7,793 nucleotides of DNA from Azoarcus sp. (GTDB lineage Bacteria > Pseudomonadota > Gammaproteobacteria > Burkholderiales > Rhodocyclaceae). Positions 1-5,562 of the stretch are shown in pieces (within the stretch, counting starts at the first letter, position 1; each line of letters starts with the position of its first letter). Position numbers and translations under genes: made by a program. The notes beneath the pieces are model-generated. The model ran no database searches and was not told where the DNA came from. It was given only the letters and a program-made list of their open reading frames with translations. The stretch covers positions 1-7,793 of the forward strand of contig JAIRLA010000308.1 in the NCBI GenBank assembly GCA_031259795.1. The letters are read 5' to 3'.

Positions 1-189
1 GGGTTTATATGAACGCAGCGCGGGTTCAGGTAAACCTGATGCAGGTTCATATAAACGCGGCGCAGGTTCAGGTAAACCCGGTGCGGGTTCATATGAACGC
101 GGCACGGGTTTATGTGAACACGAGGCGGGTTCATGTAAACCTGGCCCAGGTTCATGTAAACCTGCGCCGCGTTTATGTAAACCTGGATC
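1..189. repeat. 21-bp tandem repeat array, nine units, each with a 12-bp near-palindrome
   Basis: Nine head-to-tail units of exactly 21 bp start at 1, 22, 43, 64, 85, 106, 127, 148 and 169. Each unit has an AT-rich 12-bp core fitting GTTYA-KR-TRAAC and a 9-bp GC-rich spacer that varies much more than the core. Unit 5 carries the perfect palindrome GTTCATATGAAC. The other cores differ by transitions at the mirrored positions 4 and 9 or in the central two bases. The first unit begins at the window edge, so the array may be longer. A 21-bp period is about two turns of B-DNA, so all cores would face the same side of the helix; binding by a protein is inference. No gene is called here, although the period is a multiple of three and leaves long open frames. 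Confidence 0.95.
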
Positions 190-208
190 GCAAGAAGAGG
201 GGGCGGCC

Positions 209-288
209 TTTGCAATGGCGCATTCTGGCGATGGACCTTCCCTCCCCCGCTTGCGGGGGAGGGTGGCCGAAGGGCGGGAGAGGGTTTC
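209..288 (+). repeat. Module A, copy 1 (REP-like hairpin repeat)
   Basis: The core is an 11-bp perfect inverted repeat, CCCTCCCCCGC (240-250) and GCGGGGGAGGG (253-263), around TT. It is followed by a weaker G-rich/C-poor flank ending in GGGAGAGGGTTTC. Positions 209-268 are identical over 60 bp to 440-499, and the whole module recurs inverted at 630-706. I recall similar CCCTCCCCCGC palindromes as frequent intergenic repeats in proteobacteria, but I cannot assign a named family. Confidence 0.85.
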
Positions 289-331
289 CAACTATCCGGC
301 GCGCAGCGCCGCTGAATAAAAAAGGGGGCGA

Positions 332-387
332 CGCCTGTCCGTGCCCCACCGCCAAGAAAACAGCGTCGCTGCGCTCCGTTTGGAACG
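332..387. repeat. Inverted-repeat arm B1 (pairs with 521-576)
   Basis: These 56 bp match the reverse complement of 521-576 with 6 mismatches. The arm covers half of the T segment, a 13-bp hub (365-377) and the start of the link to module C. Together with the flanking A and D-type sequence it makes 209-387 and 521-706 a long imperfect inverted repeat. Confidence 0.8.
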
Positions 388-428
388 AACTGGATTGCCA
401 CGTCGCTTCGCTCCTCGCAATGACGAGG
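381..428 (-). repeat. Module C, copy 1 (ATTGC/GCAAT palindromic repeat)
   Basis: These 48 bp match the reverse complement of 718-765 with only 3 mismatches, all T-to-G changes inside the central hairpin. The ends ATTGC (394-398) and GCAAT (417-421) pair, enclosing a 13-bp hub variant (402-414). I recall closely similar CGTCATTGCGAGG...TGGCAATCC repeats in intergenic DNA of many unrelated bacteria; this is from memory, not a search. Confidence 0.8.
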
Positions 429-439
429 GAGGGGAGACT

Positions 440-521
440 TTTGCAATGGCGCATTCTGGCGATGGACCTTCCCTCCCCCGCTTGCGGGGGAGGGTGGCCC
501 GCAGGGCCGGGAGAGGGCTTC
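440..521 (+). repeat. Module A, copy 2
   Basis: The palindromic core is at 471-494, with the same 11-bp arms as copy 1. The first 60 bp are identical to 209-268. The downstream flank differs, reading GCCCGCAGGGCCGGG instead of GCCGAAGGGCGGG; this itself adds a small GCCC...GGGC pairing. Confidence 0.85.
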
Positions 522-576
522 GTTCCATACGGAGCGCAGCGACGCTGTTTTCTTTGCGGTGGGGCGTAGACAAGCG
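521..576. repeat. Inverted-repeat arm B2 (pairs with 332-387)
   Basis: Reverse complement of 332-387 with 6 mismatches over 56 bp. It contains a hub copy (531-543) and the TTTGCGGTGGGG end of the T segment. A third, degraded piece of the same end is at about 808-830. Confidence 0.8.
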
Positions 577-629
577 TCCCGTTCCTTCGCCCCCTTTTTC
601 AATCAGCGGCGCTGCGCGCCGGATGGTAC

Positions 630-706
630 GAAACCCTCTCCCGCCCTTCGGGCACCCTCCCCCGCAAGCGGGGGAGGGAAGGTTCATCGCAAGAACTCGG
701 CATTGC
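630..706 (-). repeat. Module A, copy 3, inverted
   Basis: Read on the minus strand it matches copy 1 from its TGCAATG end through the hairpin to GGGAGAGGGTTTC. The hairpin arms are at 655-665 and 668-678. The first part of the module (minus strand 706 down to about 680) is more diverged than the hairpin and the flank. Confidence 0.8.
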
Positions 707-717
707 GACTTCCCCCA

Positions 718-765
718 CCTCGTCATTGCGAGGCGCGCAGCGCCGTGGCAATCCAGTTCGTTCCA
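718..765 (+). repeat. Module C, copy 2
   Basis: Inverted copy of 381-428 with 45 of 48 positions the same. The internal hairpin here is GGCGCGCAGCGCC (732-744), identical to the hub at 298-310, whereas copy 1 carries the T-containing variant. Confidence 0.8.
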
Positions 766-839
766 TCCGACGCGCAGCGCCGCTGGATAAAAAGGGGAGG
801 GGAGGGGCGCTTGTCCACTTCCCACCGCAGGGAACAATA
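718..839. repeat. Composite repeat element III: C head, hub, T, truncated end
   Basis: Module C in plus orientation (718-765), a hub (769-781) and a T segment (782 to about 830) with an enlarged G-rich part (794-807). The second hub and the far head are missing; the sequence passes into unrelated DNA leading to the engB 3' end. It therefore looks like a truncated version of the elements at 209-428 and 440-706. Confidence 0.65.
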
Positions 840-874
840 ACGAGGCGGGGGGCTGGACGTTCCGTCCGCGGCGA

Positions 875-1489
875 TCATTGCGCCACTGGCGCGCTTTCCA
901 GCCACGTCCCTACTTCCCGCTCGCATTCCTCGATGCCTGTCCTGGCCAGACTGGAGAAAAGCTGTACGGTGAGCCGCGCGCCGGGGGGGTATTGCGCCAG
1001 CGCCGCGCGCGCCTCGAGGAGGGCGGCCTGCGCCGCGCCGCGCGAAAGCTTGTCGCTTTTGGTGAGCAGGATATGGATGGGGCGGGCGGAGGGCGTGAAC
1101 CAGCCGATCATCTGGCGGTCGAGCGTGGTCAGGGGGCGGCGGGCGTCCATCATCAGCACCAGGCCGACAAGGTTCGCGCGCGTCTTGAGATAGTCTTCGA
1201 TCAGTCCTTGCCACTGGCGGCGGATTTTTTCCGGCACGGCGGCGTAACCGTAGCCGGGCAGGTCGACGAGGCGCGCGCCGCACGGGAGGCGGAAGAAGTT
1301 GAGAAGCTGGGTTCGGCCCGGCGTCTTCGAGACGTAGGCAAGCCGTGTGTGATTCGCCAGGGTGTTGATCGCGCTCGATTTACCGGCGTTCGAGCGTCCG
1401 GCGAAGGCGATCTCCGGGCCGTCGCCGGGCGGCAGCGCGGAGGGTTTGGCGATCGAGGTCTCGAAACAGGCGTGACGGAAGATGGACAT
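875..1489 (-). CDS. engB: Ribosome biogenesis GTP-binding protein EngB (YsxC/YihA)
   Basis: A 204-residue TrmE-Era-type GTPase of the EngB family, needed in bacteria for late assembly of the 50S ribosomal subunit in the cytoplasm. The GTPase motifs are all visible: P-loop GRSNAGKSS (31-39), switch I region with TPGRTQ (56-61), DLPGYG (76-81), TKSD guanine-recognition motif (143-146) and SSLARTG (179-185). The length is normal for the family. The ATG at 1489 gives the usual short N-terminus before the FAGRSN strand. No strong Shine-Dalgarno sequence precedes it. It is divergent from the cytochrome c4 gene with 94 bp between the starts, an arrangement I know from other betaproteobacteria. Its 3' end borders the repeat mosaic, with no clear terminator. 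Identification is secure. Confidence 0.97.
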   Translation of the reverse strand: MSIFRHACFETSIAKPSALPPGDGPEIAFAGRSNAGKSSAINTLANHTRLAYVSKTPGRTQLLNFFRLPCGARLVDLPGYGYAAVPEKIRRQWQGLIEDYLKTRANLVGLVLMMDARRPLTTLDRQMIGWFTPSARPIHILLTKSDKLSRGAAQAALLEARAALAQYPPGARLTVQLFSSLARTGIEECEREVGTWLESAPVAQ

Positions 1490-1529
1490 GGGAAACGGCG
1501 GGGAAACGGATCATACAAAGGGGGGTTCG

Positions 1530-1540
1530 TGATATAGAAT
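1530..1540 (+). promoter_or_regulatory. Possible extended -10 promoter for cytochrome c4
   Basis: Within the 94-bp divergent gap, TGATATAGAAT contains TG-n-TATAGA, the extended -10 pattern of sigma-70 promoters, about 45 bp before the cytochrome start. No good -35 hexamer is seen 16-18 bp upstream, which an extended -10 can tolerate. On the other strand TATGAT (1510-1515) could serve engB, also without a good -35. Both calls are tentative. Confidence 0.35.
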
Positions 1541-1583
1541 AACGCGTTCGAGGTTTCTCCCTCCATGGTTTTTCGAGGACATT

Positions 1584-2219
1584 ATGATAAAGCGTTCCTT
1601 GCTGCTATCGCTCCTGCTGGCCGCCGGCGGCGTTCATGCCCAGAACCAGGCTGTCGTGCAGCCATCCCCGCCCCCGGCGATCTGTGCCACCTGTCACGGA
1701 GACGACGGTAATAACTGGGATCCCCAAACCGGAGGCAAGACGGCGGGAGGCGCCGATTCGCCGAAGCTGGCGGGACAACACAGCGATTACCTTTTCAAGC
1801 AGTTCTCCGAGTTCAAGAACGGGGCGCGCGCCAACAACCCGGTGATGACCGGGATGATTACCATGCTCCCCGACGAGGACATGCGCGCCGTGGCCGAATA
1901 CTTCGCGGCGCAGAAGTTGCGGCCCGCCACATACAGGACTCCCGATGCCATTGCCGCCGGGCAGAAGATATGGCGCGCGGGCATCGCCGCCAAGGGGGTG
2001 CCGGCCTGTGCCGCCTGTCACGGCGCCAGCGGCAACGGCTTGCCGTCCCAGTATCCGGCCCTGGCGGGGCAATTTCCCGAATACATCGAAGCCCAGCTCA
2101 AGGCTTTCCGCGACGGCGTGCGCGCCAATGATCCGGCGAGCATGATGCAGGCGATCGCGCTCAAGATGACCGATCCCGAAATCAAGGCCGTGTCCGACTA
2201 CGCCGCCGGCCTGCGCTGA
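1584..2219 (+). CDS. Dihaem cytochrome c4, periplasmic
   Basis: A 211-residue exported protein with two class I cytochrome c domains, the cytochrome c4 pattern. It carries electrons in the periplasm, typically between the bc1 complex or other donors and terminal oxidases. Residues 1-19 form a signal peptide (basic MIKR, leucine-rich core, cleavage after VHA). Haem-binding CATCH is at 34-38 and CAACH at 142-146. Likely sixth ligands are methionines in the NPVMTGM region (88-91) and in ASMMQ (187-188); which one ligates cannot be decided by eye. Each domain ends with a helix of the DEDMRAVAEYFA / DPEIKAVSDYAA type. A GAGGA Shine-Dalgarno sequence (1575-1579) lies just before the ATG. The gene is followed by a terminator hairpin and then by the haem-attachment genes that would mature this protein. 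Confidence 0.95.
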   Translation: MIKRSLLLSLLLAAGGVHAQNQAVVQPSPPPAICATCHGDDGNNWDPQTGGKTAGGADSPKLAGQHSDYLFKQFSEFKNGARANNPVMTGMITMLPDEDMRAVAEYFAAQKLRPATYRTPDAIAAGQKIWRAGIAAKGVPACAACHGASGNGLPSQYPALAGQFPEYIEAQLKAFRDGVRANDPASMMQAIALKMTDPEIKAVSDYAAGLR

Positions 2220-2248
2220 AAGCGCGCCGCGTTCCGGGCGATCATGAT

Positions 2249-2280
2249 GGGGGACGGCGAGTCCGTCCCCTTTCTTCTGT
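2249..2280 (+). terminator. Rho-independent terminator after cytochrome c4
   Basis: An 8-bp stem, GGGGACGG (2250-2257) with CCGTCCCC (2263-2270), and a 5-nt loop CGAGT are followed by a pyrimidine tract starting TTTCTTCTGTCCC. It lies 30 bp past the cytochrome stop codon. The U-tract is interrupted by C and G, so termination may be partial and could set the ratio of cytochrome to resB-ccsB transcript. Confidence 0.6.
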
Positions 2281-2333
2281 CCCTTTTCCTTTCCGGCCTC
2301 GTACCCGACGGCTTCCTCCCCCAGAGACCACGG

Positions 2334-4367
2334 ATGCAGCAAGGCGCCAGCGCACGAGTTTCCGCCATCCAGGCATTGATCGAACTGTTGAGTTCGATGC
2401 GCTTTGCCATCAGCCTGCTCACCGTGCTGGCGATCGCCTCGATCATCGGCACCGTGGTACAGCAGAATGAACCGGCGAACGCCTACCTCAACCAGTTCGG
2501 CCAGTTCTGGGAGCCCGTCTTTGCCCGCATGGGCTTGTATTCGGTCTATGGCGCGGGCTGGTTTCTCGCCATCCTCGCTTTTCTCGTGCTGTCGACGATG
2601 CTGTGCATCATCCGCCAGGCCACGCCGATGCTGCGCGAAATGCGCGGCTTCCACGAACATGCGCGCGAAGTCTCGCTGCGGCTCTTCGCTCACCACGCGA
2701 GCCTTGTTCCCACTTTGCCGCCGCAGGCTCGACGCGGCGCGGTCACGGACTACCTCGCGGGCGAGGGTTTCCGTTTCCGGATCGACGAGCGCGAAGACGG
2801 CGCGCTGGTCGCCGCCAGGCAAGGCGGCGCCGGGCGCATCGGCTATTTCCTCGCCCATACCGCCATCGTACTGATCTGCGCCGGCGGACTGCTCGACGGC
2901 GACCTGCCGCTCGCCCTGCAAATGTATCTCGGCGACAAGGCCCCCACTTCCGGCAACAGGCCGGTCGCCGACATTCCCGCTTCGGCCCGCCTCGGGCCGG
3001 ACAACTGGAGCTATCGCGGCAATGTTTACATTCCGGAAGGCGGTTCCGCCGATTTCGCCGTGCTCAACGCCGGCGACGGCATCCTGCTCCAATCCTTGCC
3101 TTTCAGGGTCGCGCTCCAGCGGTTCCGCATCGACTATTACGCGAGCGGGATGCCCCGGCGCTACGCCAGTGATCTGGTGATTACCGATAACGACAGCGGC
3201 GAGCGTTTCGAGCGCACGCTCGAAGTCAACAAGCCGTTCACATACCGCGGCGTCACCCTGTTCCAGTCCGGCTTCGATGACGGCGGTTCGCGGCTGCGTT
3301 TTACCGTGCGCGACCTCGCCCCCGGCGCGCATCCGCCGTATCCGTTCGCCGGCGAAGTCGGGGCGCGGATACCGCTGGAGACGCTCGGCTACGGCTACAC
3401 CCTCGAAATCACCGGCTTTCGTCCCATCAACGTCGAGAACATGGCCGCCACCGCGCCCGGCGGCGGATTCGAGAGCTTCTTCGGCGGCGGCGCGAACGCG
3501 CAAAGCGGCAAGAAACCGCGCAACCTCGGGCCGAGCTATACCTTCAAACTGCGCGACGCCGCCGGACAAGCGCGCGAATTCAGCAATTACATGCTGCCAG
3601 TCGAAATCGATGGCCGTTGGTACCTTTACAGCGGCATGCGCGCCAGCCAGATGGAGCCGTTCTCTTACCTGCGCATCCCGCTCGATGGCGATGCCGGCGT
3701 CGACGCCTGGTTCGCCATCCGCCACATCTTCTTCGATCCCGCCCGCCTCGACGCGCTCGCCGCGCGTTTTGCCGCGCGCAACCTCGACGGGGACGACAGC
3801 ACCCTGCGCGAGCGCCTGAAAGAAGCCGCCGGGCACACCCTCGCCCTCTTCGCCGACGGCGGCTTCGCGGCGATCTCCGAATTCATCGAGAAATCCATCC
3901 CCGAAGCCGAACGCGAACGCTCCGGCGCGGCCTTCCTCCAGATCATCCAAGGCTTGACCTGGGACGCATGGATGATCGCGCGCGAAGAGGCCGGCCAAGC
4001 CGCGCTCGAACCCGGCGAAGCCCATGCCCCGTTCGTGCGCGACGCCCTGATCGCGCTCGCCGACAGCAGCCGCTACGGCGCGCCGTTCTACCTCCAGCTC
4101 AACGCTTACGAACAACGGCAAGCCACCGTCCTGCAAGCGACCCGCTCCCCCGGCAAGGCGCTGGTCTATTCCGGCGCGCTCTTGCTGGCGCTGGGCGTGT
4201 TCGGCATGCTCTACATCCGCGAACGCCGGTTGTTCGTCTTGCTCAAGAACGACGAAACACTGCTGGCCATGTCGTCGAACCGCAAGACCATCGACCTGGA
4301 CGAAACCTTCGCCCGCCACCGCGATGCGCTGGCCGCGGCGCTCGGCGCCACCGCCCCGCAAAACTGA
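2334..4367 (+). CDS. resB: Cytochrome c biogenesis protein ResB (System II, Ccs1 family)
   Basis: A 677-residue inner-membrane protein that partners CcsB to bring haem to apocytochromes c and keep them reduced for attachment. Visible parts: the LLSSMRFAISLLTVLAIASIIGT first membrane segment (about 19-41), a second at 75-95, a third with a histidine (LAHTAIVL, 173-180), a large periplasmic domain (about 190-600) with the conserved EVNKPFTYRGVTLFQSGF stretch (297-314), and a last membrane segment at 609-627 followed by a short cytoplasmic tail. A glycine-rich loop lies at 376-393. The frame is open from an ATG at 2244, but that would run through the terminator hairpin. The ATG at 2334 matches the usual short family N-terminus, so I chose it. 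The gene ends 15 bp before ccsB, so the two are surely co-transcribed. Confidence 0.95.
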   Translation: MQQGASARVSAIQALIELLSSMRFAISLLTVLAIASIIGTVVQQNEPANAYLNQFGQFWEPVFARMGLYSVYGAGWFLAILAFLVLSTMLCIIRQATPMLREMRGFHEHAREVSLRLFAHHASLVPTLPPQARRGAVTDYLAGEGFRFRIDEREDGALVAARQGGAGRIGYFLAHTAIVLICAGGLLDGDLPLALQMYLGDKAPTSGNRPVADIPASARLGPDNWSYRGNVYIPEGGSADFAVLNAGDGILLQSLPFRVALQRFRIDYYASGMPRRYASDLVITDNDSGERFERTLEVNKPFTYRGVTLFQSGFDDGGSRLRFTVRDLAPGAHPPYPFAGEVGARIPLETLGYGYTLEITGFRPINVENMAATAPGGGFESFFGGGANAQSGKKPRNLGPSYTFKLRDAAGQAREFSNYMLPVEIDGRWYLYSGMRASQMEPFSYLRIPLDGDAGVDAWFAIRHIFFDPARLDALAARFAARNLDGDDSTLRERLKEAAGHTLALFADGGFAAISEFIEKSIPEAERERSGAAFLQIIQGLTWDAWMIAREEAGQAALEPGEAHAPFVRDALIALADSSRYGAPFYLQLNAYEQRQATVLQATRSPGKALVYSGALLLALGVFGMLYIRERRLFVLLKNDETLLAMSSNRKTIDLDETFARHRDALAAALGATAPQN

Positions 4368-4382
4368 CCTCCGGAAACTTCC

Positions 4383-5555
4383 ATGGAACTGGCCCCGTCT
4401 CCTTCTTCCTCTTCCGCCGCGCCGCCATCGGCCCCCGGCGCCCCCGCCCCGAAGCGCCGCGCCTATGGCGACTGGCTCTACGCGCTGGCCCTCGTCACCG
4501 GCGCCTGCTTCGCCTTCCTGCGTTATGGGCAAGCCATGGACGGCTACGACGCCGCCATCCTCGTCCTGCACGTGCCCATCCTCGCCGCCCTTGGCCGGGC
4601 ATGGCGGCCATTCCGCCCGTTTCTCGCCATCGTGGCCGTACTGGCGCTGGCGGGCATCTGGCTCTACCAGGGCGATCCCGCCCGCGCCGAACAAACCTTC
4701 TTTCTCAAATACCTGATTTCGAGCCAGGCCGCGATCGCGTGGATGAGCGCCCTCTTCTTCATCGCCACCGGCGCGTACTGGCTCGGCATGGCGGCGCGCT
4801 CCGATTTCGCCGAACGCACCGGCAGCGCCCTCACCTGGGCCGCCTCCGTCATGGGCGCGACCGGCCTCTTCGTGCGCTGGTACGAGTCCTACCTGCTCGG
4901 CCCGGACATCGGCCACATCCCCATCAGCAACCTGTACGAAGTCTTCGTCCTTTTCAGCCTCATCACCGCGCTGCTCTATCTATTCTACGAAGGCCGCTAC
5001 GGCACCCGCAAACTCGGCGCCTTCGTGCTGCTGACGGTCTCGATCGCGGTCGCCTTCCTGCTCTGGTACGCCTTTACGCGCGAAGCATACCAGATCCAGC
5101 CGCTCGTCCCGGCCTTGCAGTCGTACTGGATGAAAGTCCACGTCCCCGCCAATTTCGTCGGCTACGGCGGCTTCGCGCTCGCCGCGATGGCCGGCGCCGC
5201 ACACCTGCTCGTCTCCCGCGGCATACTCGCCGGGCGGCTCCCCGCGCCGAAAGTCCTCGAAGACGTGATGTACAAGGCCATCGCCATCGGCTTCGCCTTC
5301 TTCACCATCGCCACCATCCTCGGCGCGCTATGGGCGGCGGAAGCCTGGGGCAGCTACTGGTCATGGGACCCCAAGGAAACCTGGGCGCTGATCGTGTGGC
5401 TCAACTACGCCATCTGGCTGCACATGCGCCTGACGCGCGGCCTGCGCGGCGCAATGCTCGCCTGGTGGGCGCTCGGCGGGCTGCTCGTCACCACCTTCGC
5501 CTTCCTCGGCGTCAACATGTTCCTCTCCGGCCTGCACTCCTACGGCTCGCTCTAA
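4383..5555 (+). CDS. ccsB: Cytochrome c synthase subunit CcsB (CcsA/ResC family, System II)
   Basis: A 390-residue polytopic membrane protein of the haem-handling family with a WWD domain. With ResB it exports haem and joins it to CXXCH motifs in the periplasm. The tryptophan-rich WWD segment [19 protein letters not shown] is at 322-340. The family's histidines are present: H253 in [12 protein letters not shown] and H385 in GLHSYG flank the WWD domain, and H347 lies in the next helix; these correspond by position to the two periplasmic and one membrane haem ligands described for CcsBA. Hydrophobic segments recur from about residue 32 to 383. The first 26 residues are an unusual serine/proline/alanine-rich tail ending in KRR before the first membrane helix. 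A weak GGAAA precedes the start. The naming of CcsA and CcsB differs between species. Confidence 0.96.
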   Translation: MELAPSPSSSSAAPPSAPGAPAPKRRAYGDWLYALALVTGACFAFLRYGQAMDGYDAAILVLHVPILAALGRAWRPFRPFLAIVAVLALAGIWLYQGDPARAEQTFFLKYLISSQAAIAWMSALFFIATGAYWLGMAARSDFAERTGSALTWAASVMGATGLFVRWYESYLLGPDIGHIPISNLYEVFVLFSLITALLYLFYEGRYGTRKLGAFVLLTVSIAVAFLLWYAFTREAYQIQPLVPALQSYWMKVHVPANFVGYGGFALAAMAGAAHLLVSRGILAGRLPAPKVLEDVMYKAIAIGFAFFTIATILGALWAAEAWGSYWSWDPKETWALIVWLNYAIWLHMRLTRGLRGAMLAWWALGGLLVTTFAFLGVNMFLSGLHSYGSL

Positions 5556-5562
5556 AAAAACA

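Larger units (their letters stand above)
209..428. repeat. Composite repeat element I: A head, hub, T, hub, inverted C head
   Basis: In order it holds module A (209-288), a 13-bp hub (298-310), inner segment T (311-364), a second hub in opposite orientation (365-377) and module C (381-428). The outer modules point inward like terminal inverted repeats, but they are of different types. The T segment has a run of A then G (about 316-328) and a CCCCACCGCC stretch (344-353). The structure resembles the mosaic REP doublets called BIMEs in enterobacteria. The comparison is by organisation only, as the sequence is not the enterobacterial one. Confidence 0.7.
440..706. repeat. Composite repeat element II: A head, hub, inverted T, hub, inverted A head
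   Basis: Module A (440-521), hub (531-543), T segment in reverse orientation (544-607), hub (608-620) and an inverted module A (630-706). With the same module at both ends in opposite orientation it has the layout of a miniature element with terminal inverted repeats of about 80 bp. No target-site duplication is evident on quick inspection, and there is no transposase in the window. Confidence 0.7.
190..874. other. Intergenic region filled with mosaic interspersed repeats, no gene supported
   Basis: This stretch of nearly 700 bp between the tandem array and the 3' end of engB contains no open frame with recognisable protein content. Almost all of it is explained by repeat modules that recur within the window in both orientations. 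Module A copies lie at 209-288, 440-521 and 630-706, module C copies at 381-428 and 718-765, and an inner segment T at about 311-364, 544-607 and 782-830. A 13-bp hub joins the modules. Short connecting sequences (for example 429-439 and 707-717) are G- or C-rich and show nothing else. I see no tRNA, rRNA or transposase gene. Confidence 0.85.

Noticed and set aside
1..189. CRISPR array
   Set aside because: Units are 21 bp with 9-bp spacers, far shorter than CRISPR repeats and spacers; the spacers resemble each other and no cas gene is present.
1..189. parS centromere sites
   Set aside because: The core GTTCATATGAAC is only loosely like the parS palindrome with its central CACGTG. None of the nine cores contains that centre, and no parA or parB is in the window.
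9..569. 186-residue plus-strand open frame starting in the tandem array
   Set aside because: It is made of heptads from the 21-bp array followed by translated palindromic repeats, and has no Shine-Dalgarno sequence or domain. The overlapping frames at 173-454, 292-837, 341-790 and 559-840 are rejected for the same reason.
841..874. Terminator of engB
   Set aside because: A GGACG/CGTCC hairpin with a 3-nt loop exists at about 854-866, but the stem is short and no T-run follows on the minus strand.
190..874. tRNA or small structured RNA gene in the repeat region
   Set aside because: The hairpins are explained by repeated modules occurring in both orientations; no cloverleaf or known RNA signature was seen.
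1605..4916. 1103-codon open frame on the minus strand opposite cytochrome c4, resB and ccsB
   Set aside because: It lies antisense to three well-recognised genes, its translation is rich in Gly, Ala, Arg and Glu with no domain, and long antisense frames are expected in GC-rich DNA with strong third-position bias.
5554..5560. Programmed frameshift at the A7 run
   Set aside because: The run begins inside the ccsB stop codon, and rpiA has its own ATG and a complete N-terminus, so no fusion is needed or suggested.
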